Below, in pieces: positions 28,094-64,000 of a stretch of DNA of 64,000 nucleotides. Both the position numbers and the translations under genes were made by a program. Where the stretch lies: assembly GCF_029227915.1 (NCBI RefSeq), contig NC_079889.1, positions 2,542,001 through 2,606,000 on the forward strand, given 5' to 3'. The notes under the pieces were generated by a model that did no database searches, was not told the DNA's origin, and saw nothing but the letters and a program-made list of their open reading frames with translations. The DNA is from Hydractinia symbiolongicarpus. Lineage: Eukaryota > Cnidaria > Hydrozoa > Anthoathecata > Hydractiniidae. Each line of letters starts with the position of its first letter. Position 1 is the stretch's first letter.

Positions 28094-31000
28094 CTAAAAA
28101 AGAGAGAAATAAATACGAAATTAATTGCTGAGAGCTGTAAAAACCAGGGCTCGGTTAACTTTGCAATCTGTGATTTTAAAAGCAAAAAAACTTTTGTAGA
28201 TATCCCTTATCGTTCATCGTTTTGTTCTTCACAGCTTGTAAAAATAATAGGACTTTTGATGGAGAAGATTGTTCAAAAACAATAAAAGCTGAATTATTTA
28301 CGAGTTGTACACTGTAGGTTTTTAAATAGGTAGCTATTTACTTTCAAGCAAAGCTGTTCTCGCTCAACAACAAACATCAATTCGAACTGAGCACGTGTCT
28401 CATCACAAATCAGTTTGTAAAATTAAAATGGTGCACAAAAAAATATGTAAATAAAAAAAATAAAGTTTAAGTACCGTGAATTATTTTTTGTTTTGCAAGT
28501 AAAACTTATTCTTCAACCCAACACAGCGGAGAAAGCGCTTTGTCTTGCAATGTTTAGAACTTTACAATTATGTCACTGCATATTTGAGTAAAGATGACGT
28601 AATATTTTATTTATCGTCTTTCGTAACAAAATGGAGTGAAATGAAAATAAAGAGGCGAAGAGAGATTATTTTTGTGTTTACATCAGCTGTTAGATAAAAG
28701 CAAGCGTCAAAATTTAAAATTTATGATATACGCCATCAAGACATACATATTTTTGTATGCTCCTTATGTGTCCCATATCCCCCAAAAGTTAAATGCATAC
28801 CAAAAATACGTTCGTATACTTATATACTCGATGAACGCTTATATCCCCCTACACACCAATTACACTCATATCTACATATATACCGTATTTTAATGGTCTA
28901 GTTAACACACCCCATCATACACTTCATTAATGCACTGTATTTTGATGATGTAATGGACTACAACTACTCACATAAATTCTTACTTATAGAAGCCTTTTAA
29001 CGGCATGAGTAAAATTACATTTCGCAACATCTTGTGAACGATTCACCTGTCAGGACGTAAAACATGTTTTATGTTGACGAATGTGCTGCCCTAGTTAAAC
29101 AAGTTAGACATATATTTGTTTTAATTCTGTTTTCATGTTTGGTCTGGGTATCTCATTTTACAACTTGTACGAACAGAAATGATCGACCAGATGCAGGGCA
29201 CCAGCCAGGGAGATGAACCCGGATTACAGTGACTTCCTTTGTGATTAAATACGTGATACAGATGAGAAATAATAAACCAGATTCTGTTTTAATGTATTTT
29301 TTCTTGTCCTCTATACTCTATACCGTTTAACAAGACAATCGACTTTTCAGTAACTAATTAAAAACGCTTGCAAATGGAACAGCAATGTAGAAAGGTTTTA
29401 GACTAGGCCTCATGCTGTCTTATATAAAAATATTTGAAACTTTGTGAAGTTCATACCCCGCTCATGCCTTGAAATGCGACTAGTTATAAAATGAAAGTAA
29501 TAATAAAAATGATAGTAATAATAATAAAAAACCTTCCGCCCAGTTGATAATTATAGAAGTTCTTCTTCGCGTGTTTTTCTCCGCTAGTAGCTTTGTGTAA
29601 CATAAATCACTTCAGAAATAAAAGTTAACATAACTGCCAACCAATCTAGTTTTCGTAATCATAAAAATAGCTCTCTTTATTAAATAGATGGTTGTTAATC
29701 AGAGCAAATCAAAAGAACTACAATGAAGTCATTATATCTCCATAGAATACAAAGCTCTTCATTTGCTTATCTTGGACAAGAAAAGAGGAAATCAGGAAAA
29801 GCTATCAACGAATTAACATTTTTGTATACACTGAGAAAAAATTTATTTTGATATTTCACAAGTGATAAGATTTGCTGTTTCTACACGAATTCAACCCCAG
29901 ACCCCCACATTTTTATTTCATAATTAAGAATTATGAATCCCAGTAGTAGGTCTCAGTACGAGATTTGTAAAATAAAATAAATCCTGAAGCTAAAACTAAA
30001 CGAATATAAGAAATATTAGACAACATAACTTTTGTTAAGTAAGAATCGCACTTTTTGGTTTGAGCCTTGGAGATTTTTGGAGAATCAACATTTTGAGCCT
30101 TTGATAACTTTTAAAATGCGATTTTTAAATAATTGTTGAAATAATGGACTAATATGTTATTTAAAACTATAGCATGGCTGACTTAGCGAGGCAAAGTCTA
30201 AGTACGCATCGCCATTTTTTTTTTTGAAAGAGATGTTATGTAATAGATATTCAGATTATACAAATTTCACCAAAAAAAATGGTCTCATTTAACTTTAATA
30301 TCTATATTATAATACCCGTATAAGTCTATCTGTCTGTCTGTCACGCAAAATGGTAGCTTAGCTGCGTAAGTAGCGAGGTGCACGCAATGCGGTATAAAAA
30401 GGACGGGCGAACCCTTGGATTTTCCACGGGCTAACGACTATTTCAAAAATTAAGCCTTCATTGTTCTTTTAAAAATATTCGTATAAAAAAATGTGTAAAA
30501 ATTTTGCATCAAACAGTTAAATCTGACAGACATACTAATGTTGACACGTGACACCTGTACAAAATACGATTATTGGATCATAATAAAGAAATAAAAAAAA
30601 ATTAAGGAGATTAGAACTAACCCTTCACACGTCAAACATGAAATAAAATAACCATCAGTCTGGCATTATAATGGTTAACGTTATATCGGTTACTTTCAGA
30701 GAATTAGAACGCTACCACAGACAGTAAATTCCTCCATGCAAATACAATACTACTGTCTATGGTTAACTCCATGTGTCAGCTTTTATTTTAAAAGAAATAG
30801 TTGATTTCAATTTTTTCTTCCCATACCATCTACCCCCCCCCCCCCCCCTCTATTTTAATCCCAATTTTTTAATTTAGTGAAATGAGTATTTAACTAATTT
30901 TAATACTTTTTCTCTCTTAGCTTTTAGAAAACAATCAACTTAGCTTTATAATTTTTGGGTAAGCCCCTTCCCCCCTTGGGTAAACCCCCCCCCCCACCGT

Positions 31001-33544
31001 TTACAAAATCATTAGTGAAGAGAAGAGTGATATAACTGCCAAGTAAACCTCCTCCTCAGGTCTCATTCATGTCTTTACTGGTTATGACTGGAAACCTGTT
31101 CTTCATTTTTGGCAAAATATGATACTTGTGGCATTATAAAAAGGTGTGTACTTCCAACCTCGTTCCCAGCGCCTGTTGTTTCTTGTCTCAGATCGGAGGC
31201 TAACCGTCCCGATATAAAAAACAGACAACACGCATTTGTTACACGTTTTTATATGAGGCAAGTTTAAAAGTAACTGATTAGAAAATACTAAGAAACATTT
31301 TCTTGTTGCAAATATAAACTTTTTAAATAACAAACGTTTTTCACACATGCCCCCCCCCCATCAATCAATGTCATTTGAATTCACATTCCTGTTAAAACAG
31401 GAAATTGAGCGAATATCGAGTAGTTTATCCTGACGGAGTCTTCCTAAAAATTGACAATTTCAACGGAAGGGACATCATTTCGGATGATGAATAAAAGGCG
31501 AAAAAGATAAAATTTGTTCTTTTCTTGTACATATGTTGATGAAAGTCTCTTTGTTGCATTAAAATCATGTTTCAAAGTAAAAACTGTTACTAGTTCGCAG
31601 TTTGCTTTTTTTTTTCTAACAAAGGTTTATCTCACAAAAGAAAGGATGAAATAATTTAAAATTCAAGAAAAAAAACAACGAGTCAACCTAAAGCACGCAT
31701 TTTTTTAAACTGAGAGTGTTAATATTTATATGATTAAAATGAAAAATATTTTCATTACAAAATATTAAAGAATTCCATAACTGTTTTTTTTAACATAAAC
31801 AACACAAACAAAGTTATGTGCACTAAGACAGGTGGTTTGTTTATGATTGTGAGTTCTTAAAACAACAACTACAAAAAGTTTTCTTACCGCAAGGTTTAAA
31901 AAAACAACTGCCACTATGGAAATCAATTCTCTTCTTTTGAACGCAATTACACGACCGTTGATTTCGTAAAAACCGATTGTAATAAACCGTAATTAAGAAT
32001 CAATTATGGAAAAATTGAGGGCCATTATATATCTGCTCTCTCCTACGCATTGCCACTTAAATTTGGTTAAAAATCTGCAATTTAGTTATTATTACGAAGG
32101 AGTTTTAATTTAAAAGGGAAATGTTATATATGCTTTTCCGATATGTGGATATTTCTTTATTCCCATATGACATTATATGCATATCCCAGAATCCCCAGCT
32201 GTTTTGGAGGAAAATGCTAGCAACATATCGGTTTTTGGAACGCGATCGTTTTTTAATTAGTTGAGACGACTAAAAAAAATCAAAGGACCCGGGTGAGAGG
32301 TAGGTTGGTATCTGAAATCTTGGCGGGAAATTGTGTCTTCTTTGTTTCATGTTCAACGTGAACAGTTGAATAAAAAAATACGGAGCTTGCCAAGATAATT
32401 TTTTATAATTTCTTTATAAAACTTAGATAATATTATAATGTAATTTAACTGAAGTAGCAATCAAACGCAAAGAGAATGTAAAACATATTTATATTTAGTG
32501 ACCGCCATTAAATGCAAAAACAGAAGTTGATACTATTGTTATGTGACCAGTGAACTGAAAAAGAAAGGCAGGATGTAAGATGGTAGAACAGAAAGATCAA
32601 TAATGTCTTTGTTGTTCTTCTTTTTTTTCAGTACGTGAAAAAACAATAATCAAGCCACATCTTCAGTGGCTTTAAAATCTCCCAAAACACAACTGTATGG
32701 GTATTTCCAACTTTTTATGGCACAGAAAACAAAAGTTTACATAACCTAATACTTTTAGTTTCCAGAAACTTATATCTTAACTTTGTGCAACAGTTAGTTC
32801 GAAAAATTAGGAATTTAGCCTTCAAAAGTCTCTTAATGTACTCTTATCTAACTGTATATATTAAATGACATTTTATATAAGAACACTGAACTATAAAAAA
32901 AAATCAATTTTTTACAGTTTGGCCACTATTTTTTCCATAAAAGTACTGTGATTGAAACTGTTGATGTCAACACATGGTTTGATATCAACTTCGTTCCCAG
33001 CACATTTTACCTTCATGATAATCTTGATGGCGACAGTAAGATTATAGAACACTTGTGCTAGGGGTAAATCACCAACATTACAATAGCATATTCGCCATGT
33101 GTTTTTTTTCTTCAAATTTTTGTTGAAACAGCGTTTCAATTCATGACTGCACCACCAGTATTTCTAGCAGTGGCAAATTGTAACTCACGGAAAAGAACTG
33201 TATATATTTTTTCTTTTGTTAGTTAGCAACAAATTATCGGCGACTACATATTACCATCTGTGTAAAAATATGAATATCTTGCCATCAAGTAACATTTTTA
33301 TAAAAATCCAAGATGATAAATTTTACATCTACAAAATATGGTATTGCAAAAATCATTTACGTTATCTCTCGCTGATTGTAATATACATACAAAAAGAATT
33401 TTTTTAAGACGCTGAAGTGATTTGTATTGATGACAGAAATTCCGTCCATCTATACATTGTCATTTTACTCAAAATAACTACACATCACACTTCAGAAGCG
33501 ATTTTTTGCTTATCATCGCAAGAAAAAAAAAAATTTTTAAAAAC
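28094..33544. other. Intergenic region upstream of RASGEF1 (5.5 kb)
   Basis: Probable promoter and 5'-UTR space of RASGEF1 and 3' region of the SGNH gene. It contains the CAGA-tailed element at 30303-30440, a 16-base C run (30833-30848) and another C-rich stretch near 30988. Small ORFs show no recognisable protein. Confidence 0.55.
30303..30440 (-). repeat. CAGA-tailed dispersed element, copy 2
   Basis: On the minus strand it reads TAGTCGTTAGCCCGTGGAAA ... GGGTTCGCCCGTCC ... TTTTGCGTGACAGACAGACA, then a short end GGGTATTATAATATA. It is the most intact copy in the window. Confidence 0.65.
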
Positions 33545-35556
33545 TTAAAATTTCCCATCAATATCTTTAAAAATAATTTCTCCAATGCGATCATAACCTT
33601 CCTTGGAGGGGTGCACTTTATCCGCCCACATCCCATTCATATTCATACCGTCTTTTACACCCTGTCTCGTAAACTCATCTGCTAAATCACTTAATATCAT
33701 ATTATTTTCTTTAGAAGTGTAGACGAACAAACGAAGTTTTTGGTTGAGTTCATTCCAAGCCTCTTTAAATTCTTCTTTCGTCATCTTTTTAGTTCCGTTC
33801 ACATTTACTGAGATATCAGGGATGGTGACCACAACAGATTTTACGCCCATCTTGTGGACACTTTCATGAAGCTTTTTTATCTCTGCGTATAAATCTAGGT
33901 TATCTGCGCAATCTTCCGATAACAGATCGTTAGTACCCGCTAAGAGAATAACAAGATCTAACGGCTTCTCTTCTTTAATCACATCGGGAAGACGGGTTTG
34001 CATTTTCTTTGATGCACATGCTCCTGGAATTCCAAAGTTTAAAACTTCGTACTCAGTCTTTTTGTTATTGTTTAACAACTCTTCTAATTTATTAGAAAAC
34101 GGATTAAATGTTTTATTGTCGCCATAGAATCCCTTTGTTATAGAATCGCCAAAGCAAAGTATTTTTTTCTTGGGAATGATATCGACTTTGTCTACACGGG
34201 TGATTTCGTTGTTTGTATTTTTAATTTCCTTTGTTTTGTTTCGACGCTGAGTTTTGTTGTTGGGTTCAATAGCCGGATGCGTATCCATGCCAACAATTCC
34301 GACATTAGCATCACGAAGATCGGCGGGTGGTTCTTTGTTTGATTCGTTGCTAGGTAACATCGAAGGATCTATTTCCATGGTTTTATTTTCGATGTTACGA
34401 TCATCGTTTGTATCGGGTGGTTGCGTGGGTGAATCGTGTATACCGTTTAAGATTTTGTATTTAGTAAGTTCTAATTCTTTGGCGCGTTGCTCGTTCGATT
34501 TTGCTCTTTGTTTATTCATGTCTTGTCTTTCTTTATTCTTCTCTTCTTCACTTTTGTCATCTTTCTCCGTCTTCGTCCCGTTGCTATGCGTCACTTTACG
34601 ATGTGTTTTATTGTTGGTAATTAAACGACGTCGCGTCACCGTTAGACAGTTTATATTAGCCGCAGCGAGATCATCATCTTCTTCGCTACTAAACATATCA
34701 AAGATATCTCTTCGAGATGAAGTGCTAAAATGTTGAGTTTTACATCTCTTCATGTTTATTTCTTCCCCACTTGCGGAGCCTTCCTCTACATCTTCAGTTA
34801 CAGGTGTTCCTTTATACGAATGCAATGACGTCACATCGCCATTCTCGTCTCTTAGACAACCACTACAGTTGTGTTCTGACGTCACATTGGTAAGGGCGTA
34901 TGATTTATTTCCCATATCGAATTGAACGGTTTCATTTTGTTTACTTACAGTTCGAGTACCATTTGTGTCTTCAGCATCACTAACTGTTCCAAACTCTATC
35001 TTTGTCAGGTTTCCACTGAACTCAGAGATTGAATGGTGCTGATTTCGCCCTTTGATACTGTCATGTCTGTCACTGGTAGTATCCTCTTTAATTCCACCTG
35101 TTTCGAACGTCTGTATGTGTCGAGGTACTGTGTTATTGTTAGAGGAAGAAATAATAACATTCGAGGCGTTTATTGCTTTTAAAGATGTCAAAGTTGCATT
35201 ATTCATAGTTGTTGCATTGTTTAGAGAATTTGTTTGTAGTGTTCTATTGCATAACGGAAACAGTGTTTTGTTGCATGATGGGAATGTTTCATTGCATGAT
35301 GGGAGTAAGCATGACACTGAATTACTATTAAATTGATTCACTCTAGAGGTGTTAAAGTCTCTTGAGGTGTCCAGTGTTGTGTGTTCTATGTTGTTACTTG
35401 CTTCTCTAGAAGAATTGATTTGATTACTCCGATTGGACCCATCGTTAGCGAGTGATGAGGTGTTGCTAAGCACTGCGTCAGTCAATACAGTAACATTTTC
35501 TGATGTTTCGTTCTGTGTGGTGAAATTGTTGGGAGATGTAGCATTTGAAAGTTCGA
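33545..35556 (-). CDS. SGNH hydrolase exon 2 (glycosylated region and catalytic domain)
   Basis: 2012-bp exon with acceptor TTTTTCAG and stop TAA at 33545. It carries the whole sequon-rich region and all four SGNH sequence blocks. Confidence 0.92.
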
Positions 35557-35894
35557 CTGAAAAATAAAACAACAGTCACTAATTCTCTTTAAAGTGCATT
35601 GCGAATGAGAAAATTCATGAAACTTTTTGCATTTTGCAAAATATCGTGAATCGACCCTAACCCTAACCCTAACGTTAACTAAAAGTTAACCTTTTAAAGG
35701 GTTTAGCAAATTAAATGTAATTCTTTTTTTGTCTCCGTAAACTTTCACGATTCGCGAAAGTTTCTACCCGTGAAAGTTTCTGTGTATAACGTTGATTCAG
35801 CATATAAATGACGTCACTTACCATCCCATGGTCTTGCATTGATGCAGCATATAAAGAAGAAGAGAGGAAGCCAACACAACCTCCGTGCACACAT
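33545..35894 (-). CDS. Secreted SGNH/GDSL-type hydrolase with long sequon-rich N-terminal region
   Basis: Two exons (35822-35894, 33545-35556) give about 694 residues. The start MCARRLCWLPLFFFICC is a convincing signal peptide. Its phase-1 junction continues RPWDVELSNATSPNN. Residues about 25-480 are low-complexity: Asn/Ser/Thr-rich with dozens of N-x-S/T sequons, then acidic and Lys/Glu-rich stretches. The C-terminal 205 residues are an SGNH hydrolase: FGDSIT (nucleophile Ser about 496), NFGIPG (oxyanion Gly), AGTNDL (Asn about 567) and WADKVHPSKEGY (Asp about 670, His about 673). All catalytic blocks are intact, so an esterase, lipase or deacetylase activity on an extracellular substrate is likely, but the substrate is unknown. 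The second exon could also accept splicing from the TSR gene upstream (see findings). An ATG 23 bases earlier is in another frame and would stop early. Confidence 0.85.
35652..35675 (+). repeat. Short interstitial CCCTAA repeat
   Basis: Three CCCTAA units followed by CGTTAAC in the single intron of the SGNH gene. Matches the animal telomere motif but is very short. Confidence 0.6.
35822..35894 (-). CDS. SGNH hydrolase exon 1 (signal peptide)
   Basis: MCARRLCWLPLFFFICCINA followed by RPWD, ending in phase 1 at a GTAAGT donor. The start was chosen because it alone reads through into the hydrolase frame. Confidence 0.7.
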
Positions 35895-36874
35895 TTTAAC
35901 CGAATACAAGCTGCCATGAGTTATTTGCCTCTTTTAACCAGCTTTCACACTGTTTTATTGGGTGAAATTTTGCAAGTTCTTTATACTCAATATGAGATTG
36001 CATGCTTGGGTAGTTACGACCGACCCGTAAACTTTCTCTGTTTCGGCATAGCATCTTTCGCATACCGTAAAGGTTTAATGTTTTGGTATAAGATACCGTA
36101 AACATTTTTTGTTTTCGTGTAAGATTTTAAACGGCTTTAATTTAATACACTTGGAGTTTATTTATAATTTCTGATTTTCTGTACAAATAAGAAAACCACC
36201 ACTTTTGTGCAAGATTCTAATCAAATGCATACATAAACCACGGAATTGTATTCTAATTTTATAATTTGGGTAAAAATAAAAGAAAATAAAAATAAACCGT
36301 AAGAACATATATTCTTTAAATCACAAGAAAAAAAATAACACTGATATAAATTTGTAAACAAACATAAAATAATAGTCAGACATGACGATTTGTTCGATTA
36401 ATTCTTTCGTCTCTACTTCCCAGTACATCTGTGCATATTACACACTCCAATCATAGACGTTGATCCAGGACATGGATATGAGAAGCAGTTGCGCATGCGG
36501 AATCGAATACCACCATTGCATGGCAACGTGCATGCTCCCCAGTGTCCCCAACCAGACCATCCTAATATAGTAATAATATTTTCGAGTAGATTGACACGAA
36601 CTCGTCCAAATTATCGCAGGGTTAAGAGCTGCGTAAAATTGATAGACTTTTTAAGACTATTTTCCAAATATGTTTCATTTTCTGACTGACGTTTTTAAGT
36701 TAACCTCCGCCTAGCTAAAAGAATATTCTATAAATTTATTCTTCAAATGCTTTTTCACTGTATCCTCATTACAATAATACTTTCTGATATCCCCTCCTAA
36801 CAGACTTCGTGCAATTCCGCATATCTTTATACCCTTACTTCTATTTGTCGGTACTGAACAAATTTGTTGAATTG
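35895..36874. other. Space between the TSR gene and the SGNH gene (about 1 kb)
   Basis: Would hold the SGNH promoter and the TSR gene 3' UTR. A minus-strand AATAAA lies at 36735-36740. I see no further TSR-like or membrane-helix exon. Confidence 0.55.
36735..36740 (-). terminator. Candidate polyadenylation signal of the TSR gene
   Basis: AATAAA on the minus strand about 135 bases after the TGA of the last TSR exon. Only positional support. Confidence 0.35.
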
Positions 36875-61398
<24,524 letters not shown>

Positions 61399-61512
61399 CT
61401 CTTGATCTAAAATAGATAGAAACTATGACGTCATCGTTGGGTAATATGAAAAAAATAAAAGAATCTTTATAATATGAAAAAGACTTAGATAAAGAAATGC
61501 TTCAAATATGTC

Positions 61513-61613
61513 AACTCGTCCCAAGAGCTTTTCTACTCCTATGATATATTTGGGCGGGGGCCGTCAAATATCAGATTATTATTATAGGCGTAAAAGAGCC
61601 CTGGGGTGAGATT
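61513..61613. repeat. Palindromic CTCGTCCC-family element
   Basis: AACTCGTCCCAAGAGCTTTT and AAAGAGCCCTGGGGTGAGATT are inverted ends around a core with TATTATAGGCG. Same layout as 25290-25383. Confidence 0.55.
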
Positions 61614-63501
61614 ATCAAATATGTATGACAAGCGGTGGTAGTTTCCTCATGTGATATAAAAAAACAACTAATACGCCTATTCAAAATTATCGGTGTACTC
61701 CTGAATTTAATATTGTCTGAAGCTGAAATTGAAAGATCGCAAAATAGTTCTCTCAGGTTTCTTTGTACTTGAGTGTCATACCGCAACTCCAGTGCTTGAT
61801 CTGCATACCTTTGGATGAGTTCTATCAAAAAGATGAAAATATCATATCCTGTGACTTTTTTTTGGTACTTATTCACTTTTATTTGGGTAAGTTCTTCTCA
61901 TCCAACGCTGGTCGTTATTTCAGAGGGCGCTTTGGAAAGCAATATACCTGCATCTATTTTTTCCAAAAAATGTCGAAATGGTAACAACAAATAATTTATT
62001 GTATCTACAGTTTTTCTCGAGTTAGTTAGTTAATTCATTGCTAATTTCACCCCTTTTACATTTAATTTCTTTTTCTACATAACGTTTTAATCTTAGGTAG
62101 TCTAGCGCCGCGTTTCTAATACTAAAAAGAGTATATATATTTGCTAGTTTCGCGACATGTTTTCACGTAAAAGATAAGTGGATGCTGCCAGAATTTACAT
62201 CTATGAATTGAACAAAGAAAATGTTGACCAGCTGTATAACTTTACAATCATTTTCAATCTTACCACGTTTTTATATTCTTCTACCCTACCACCTAAAATT
62301 TAGTTTAGTCATTTACCTAAATGTTATTTTTTCCAAATTGTCTTTTAAAAATGCTTCTTTGCCTAACTGTGGGAAAGAGTAATATGGAATTGGATTGGAT
62401 TCCATTTTCGAAAGGAAAACCTCTCCAAAATGGGAAACCTCTCTAAAGCGGACAAAATCTACGGTCCCTTAAGTGTTAGCTTTAAGGTTTCACTGTATAC
62501 TCTGTATACAGAATGGACTTCATTGTCAGAAAAACGCAAAAAAAAACAAAATTTGCAACATTAATATTAATAAATGACAAAAGCAGGTAGTGAATTTCAC
62601 AGGAATTAACTTCGCGAAGGATCAAAAAATCTTATCAATATTATTTATAATAAAACAAGTATGGAAAGATGAGAATGTGGATTTCATGGTAAAGTTTAAT
62701 ATTCCCCTTTTTCACAGTTCGTGGTTAAAAAAATAGAAATTTGCGATTTCTGCGGGTACCCAGACCCTCGACAATAAGGTAGATTGACGCAACATAGAAA
62801 ACCTTGGGCAGATAAACAAAATTATGAAAACAAAATAGCTACCGTTCACCAACACATTAAGAAGCGTCTTCCTCTGCGTCTTGATGCTTCTGATACAATA
62901 AATGTTACGAGGTTGTCATTTTTACAATAATTTATCTCTTAACAATATAAAGGAAGTAAAAGGCCAGAAAAAATGAAAAAATAGGTAATTTCTACTTTCT
63001 TGTTTACACGATTTAAATTACTTTGAATTAGCGACATAGGGGTGCAAAGCTTGTTTGTTGTCCACCTGTCCATGCAGCTGTACAAATCGCATCGCTTCGC
63101 GGATTTGTTATTTGATTGTCACTAGCCACTGACAAAAGTATCATACTTTGCAGCTGGATAAACATTTTTGGAGTTTGTTTCAATTTGTTTAATCATATAT
63201 GCAACATAGAATGAATATACGAAAAACAAAAATTGTCTGCTTGTTTACAGAATGATATTTTTATCATATATGAGTTCAGCCATATGAGTTTTTTCTACGT
63301 GTAGTTCAATATAAACTATTACATGCGTGTGAAATATTGGATTGAAAAACTGCTAAATCACTTCTATTTTCTTTAGAATTTTCACTTTGAAAAAATAAAT
63401 AGAAGGGCTCTATTTTTTTTTCCAGACGGGTAACTTAAGTTGTACGAGGCGTCACTGAAAATTTGAGTATATTACTAAAATTTACTAGTAGTCCAGAAGA
63501 C

Positions 63502-63566
63502 AACCTCGTCCCTCGACTTTTTGGGTTTGTCCAAATATAAATAGCCTAACAAGTCCTGGGGACAGA
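63502..63566. repeat. CTCGTCCC-family element, short
   Basis: AACCTCGTCCCTCGACTTTT ... AAGTCCTGGGGAC. A shortened or eroded member just inside the right edge. Confidence 0.4.
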
Positions 63567-64000
63567 ATGTCTAGTAGAATGTTATACTTACAAAGTGGAA
63601 TCCCTTCCTCGTTCTTTGTTGTTCACATCAACGACGGTGTCTTCTACACCGACTAATTGAGATGGGTTAGTATGTCACAGCACGAGAAGGGTCAGTACTG
63701 AGTATGCAATTATAAGAAATTCTCATGAAGTTGTATTAAAATTTGAAATATAGAGTGGAAATAATATGTAGTGAACATCCAACACCTTGTGACGTCATCA
63801 ACGGGTCAGACCACAAACTAATTATTCCCAATATCCTATTGTATGGTTCGTATACCGTTATGACATATTCGGGTATTTAAAAACGAAAAAAATGTTCCTT
63901 TTAATCGTTTTCTTCTTCATACAATATGTAAAAACAACAACAACAACAACAGAAACAATGACATAAGTAAAATAGAACCAATTATTAGACGAAGAGTCCT

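Larger units (their letters stand above)
61407..64000 (-). other. Upstream region of the TSR gene
   Basis: 5' side of the TSR gene. A strong minus-strand donor TTT|GTAAGTAT at about 63593 could end a non-coding first exon, with a weak TATA-like CTATATTT near 63750. It also holds inverted-repeat elements at 61513-61613 and 63502-63566. No other gene is recognised. Confidence 0.4.

Noticed and set aside
28007-28285. 92-codon plus-strand ORF
   Set aside because: It is antisense to the first coding exon of RASGEF1 and its upstream acceptor, with no domain.
34254-34736. 160-codon plus-strand ORF
   Set aside because: It is antisense to the SGNH exon, whose minus-strand frame is far longer and carries the catalytic motifs.

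Overview
The window is an A/T-rich stretch of animal nuclear DNA with multi-exon, GT-AG spliced genes, many short introns and abundant small repeats. The gene content points to a cnidarian, possibly a hydrozoan: a high-voltage-activated Ca2+ channel, a RASGEF1 orthologue, and a long tandem thrombospondin type-1 repeat (TSR) protein with one TSR per exon. The phylum is an inference from gene content and style. I cannot name the species.

All four genes I can support lie on the minus strand, so transcription runs from right to left. (1) About 61.4 kb to 36.9 kb: a secreted protein of about 2383 residues. It has a signal peptide, a two-exon Cys-rich WSC-like domain and 39 TSRs, almost every one on its own 171-bp exon with phase-1 introns on both sides. 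(2) 35.9 to 33.5 kb: a predicted secreted SGNH/GDSL hydrolase of about 694 residues with a long Asn/Ser/Thr-rich N-terminal region full of N-glycosylation sequons. (3) 28.1 to 24.0 kb: a RASGEF1-family Ras/Rap exchange factor of 494 residues, with both RasGEF domains on one 1.26-kb exon. (4) 16.5 kb to the left edge: the first 911 residues of a voltage-gated Ca2+ channel alpha-1 subunit (20 exons), covering domain I, the beta-subunit binding site, domain II and the start of the II-III loop. It continues off the left edge.

The rest is introns and intergenic DNA. It holds a 643-bp GC-rich inverted-repeat element with TAA duplications (58.4-59.0 kb), three copies of an element with a (CAGA)n tail, a dispersed family of palindromic elements ending in CTCGTCCC, a repeat copied three times inside the Ca2+ channel gene, tRNA-derived SINE-like pieces, three minisatellites and several microsatellites.

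The most interesting object is the TSR gene. It shows a 4-exon duplication period, two TSR subtypes with opposite predicted glycosylation motifs, a 73-bp tandem copy of an exon end that multiplies a splice donor, and a last TSR exon whose splice donor is phase-compatible with the SGNH hydrolase exon just downstream, which raises the possibility of a fused isoform. The genes show no sign of working as one pathway. Only the TSR and SGNH genes share a setting, both being predicted extracellular.
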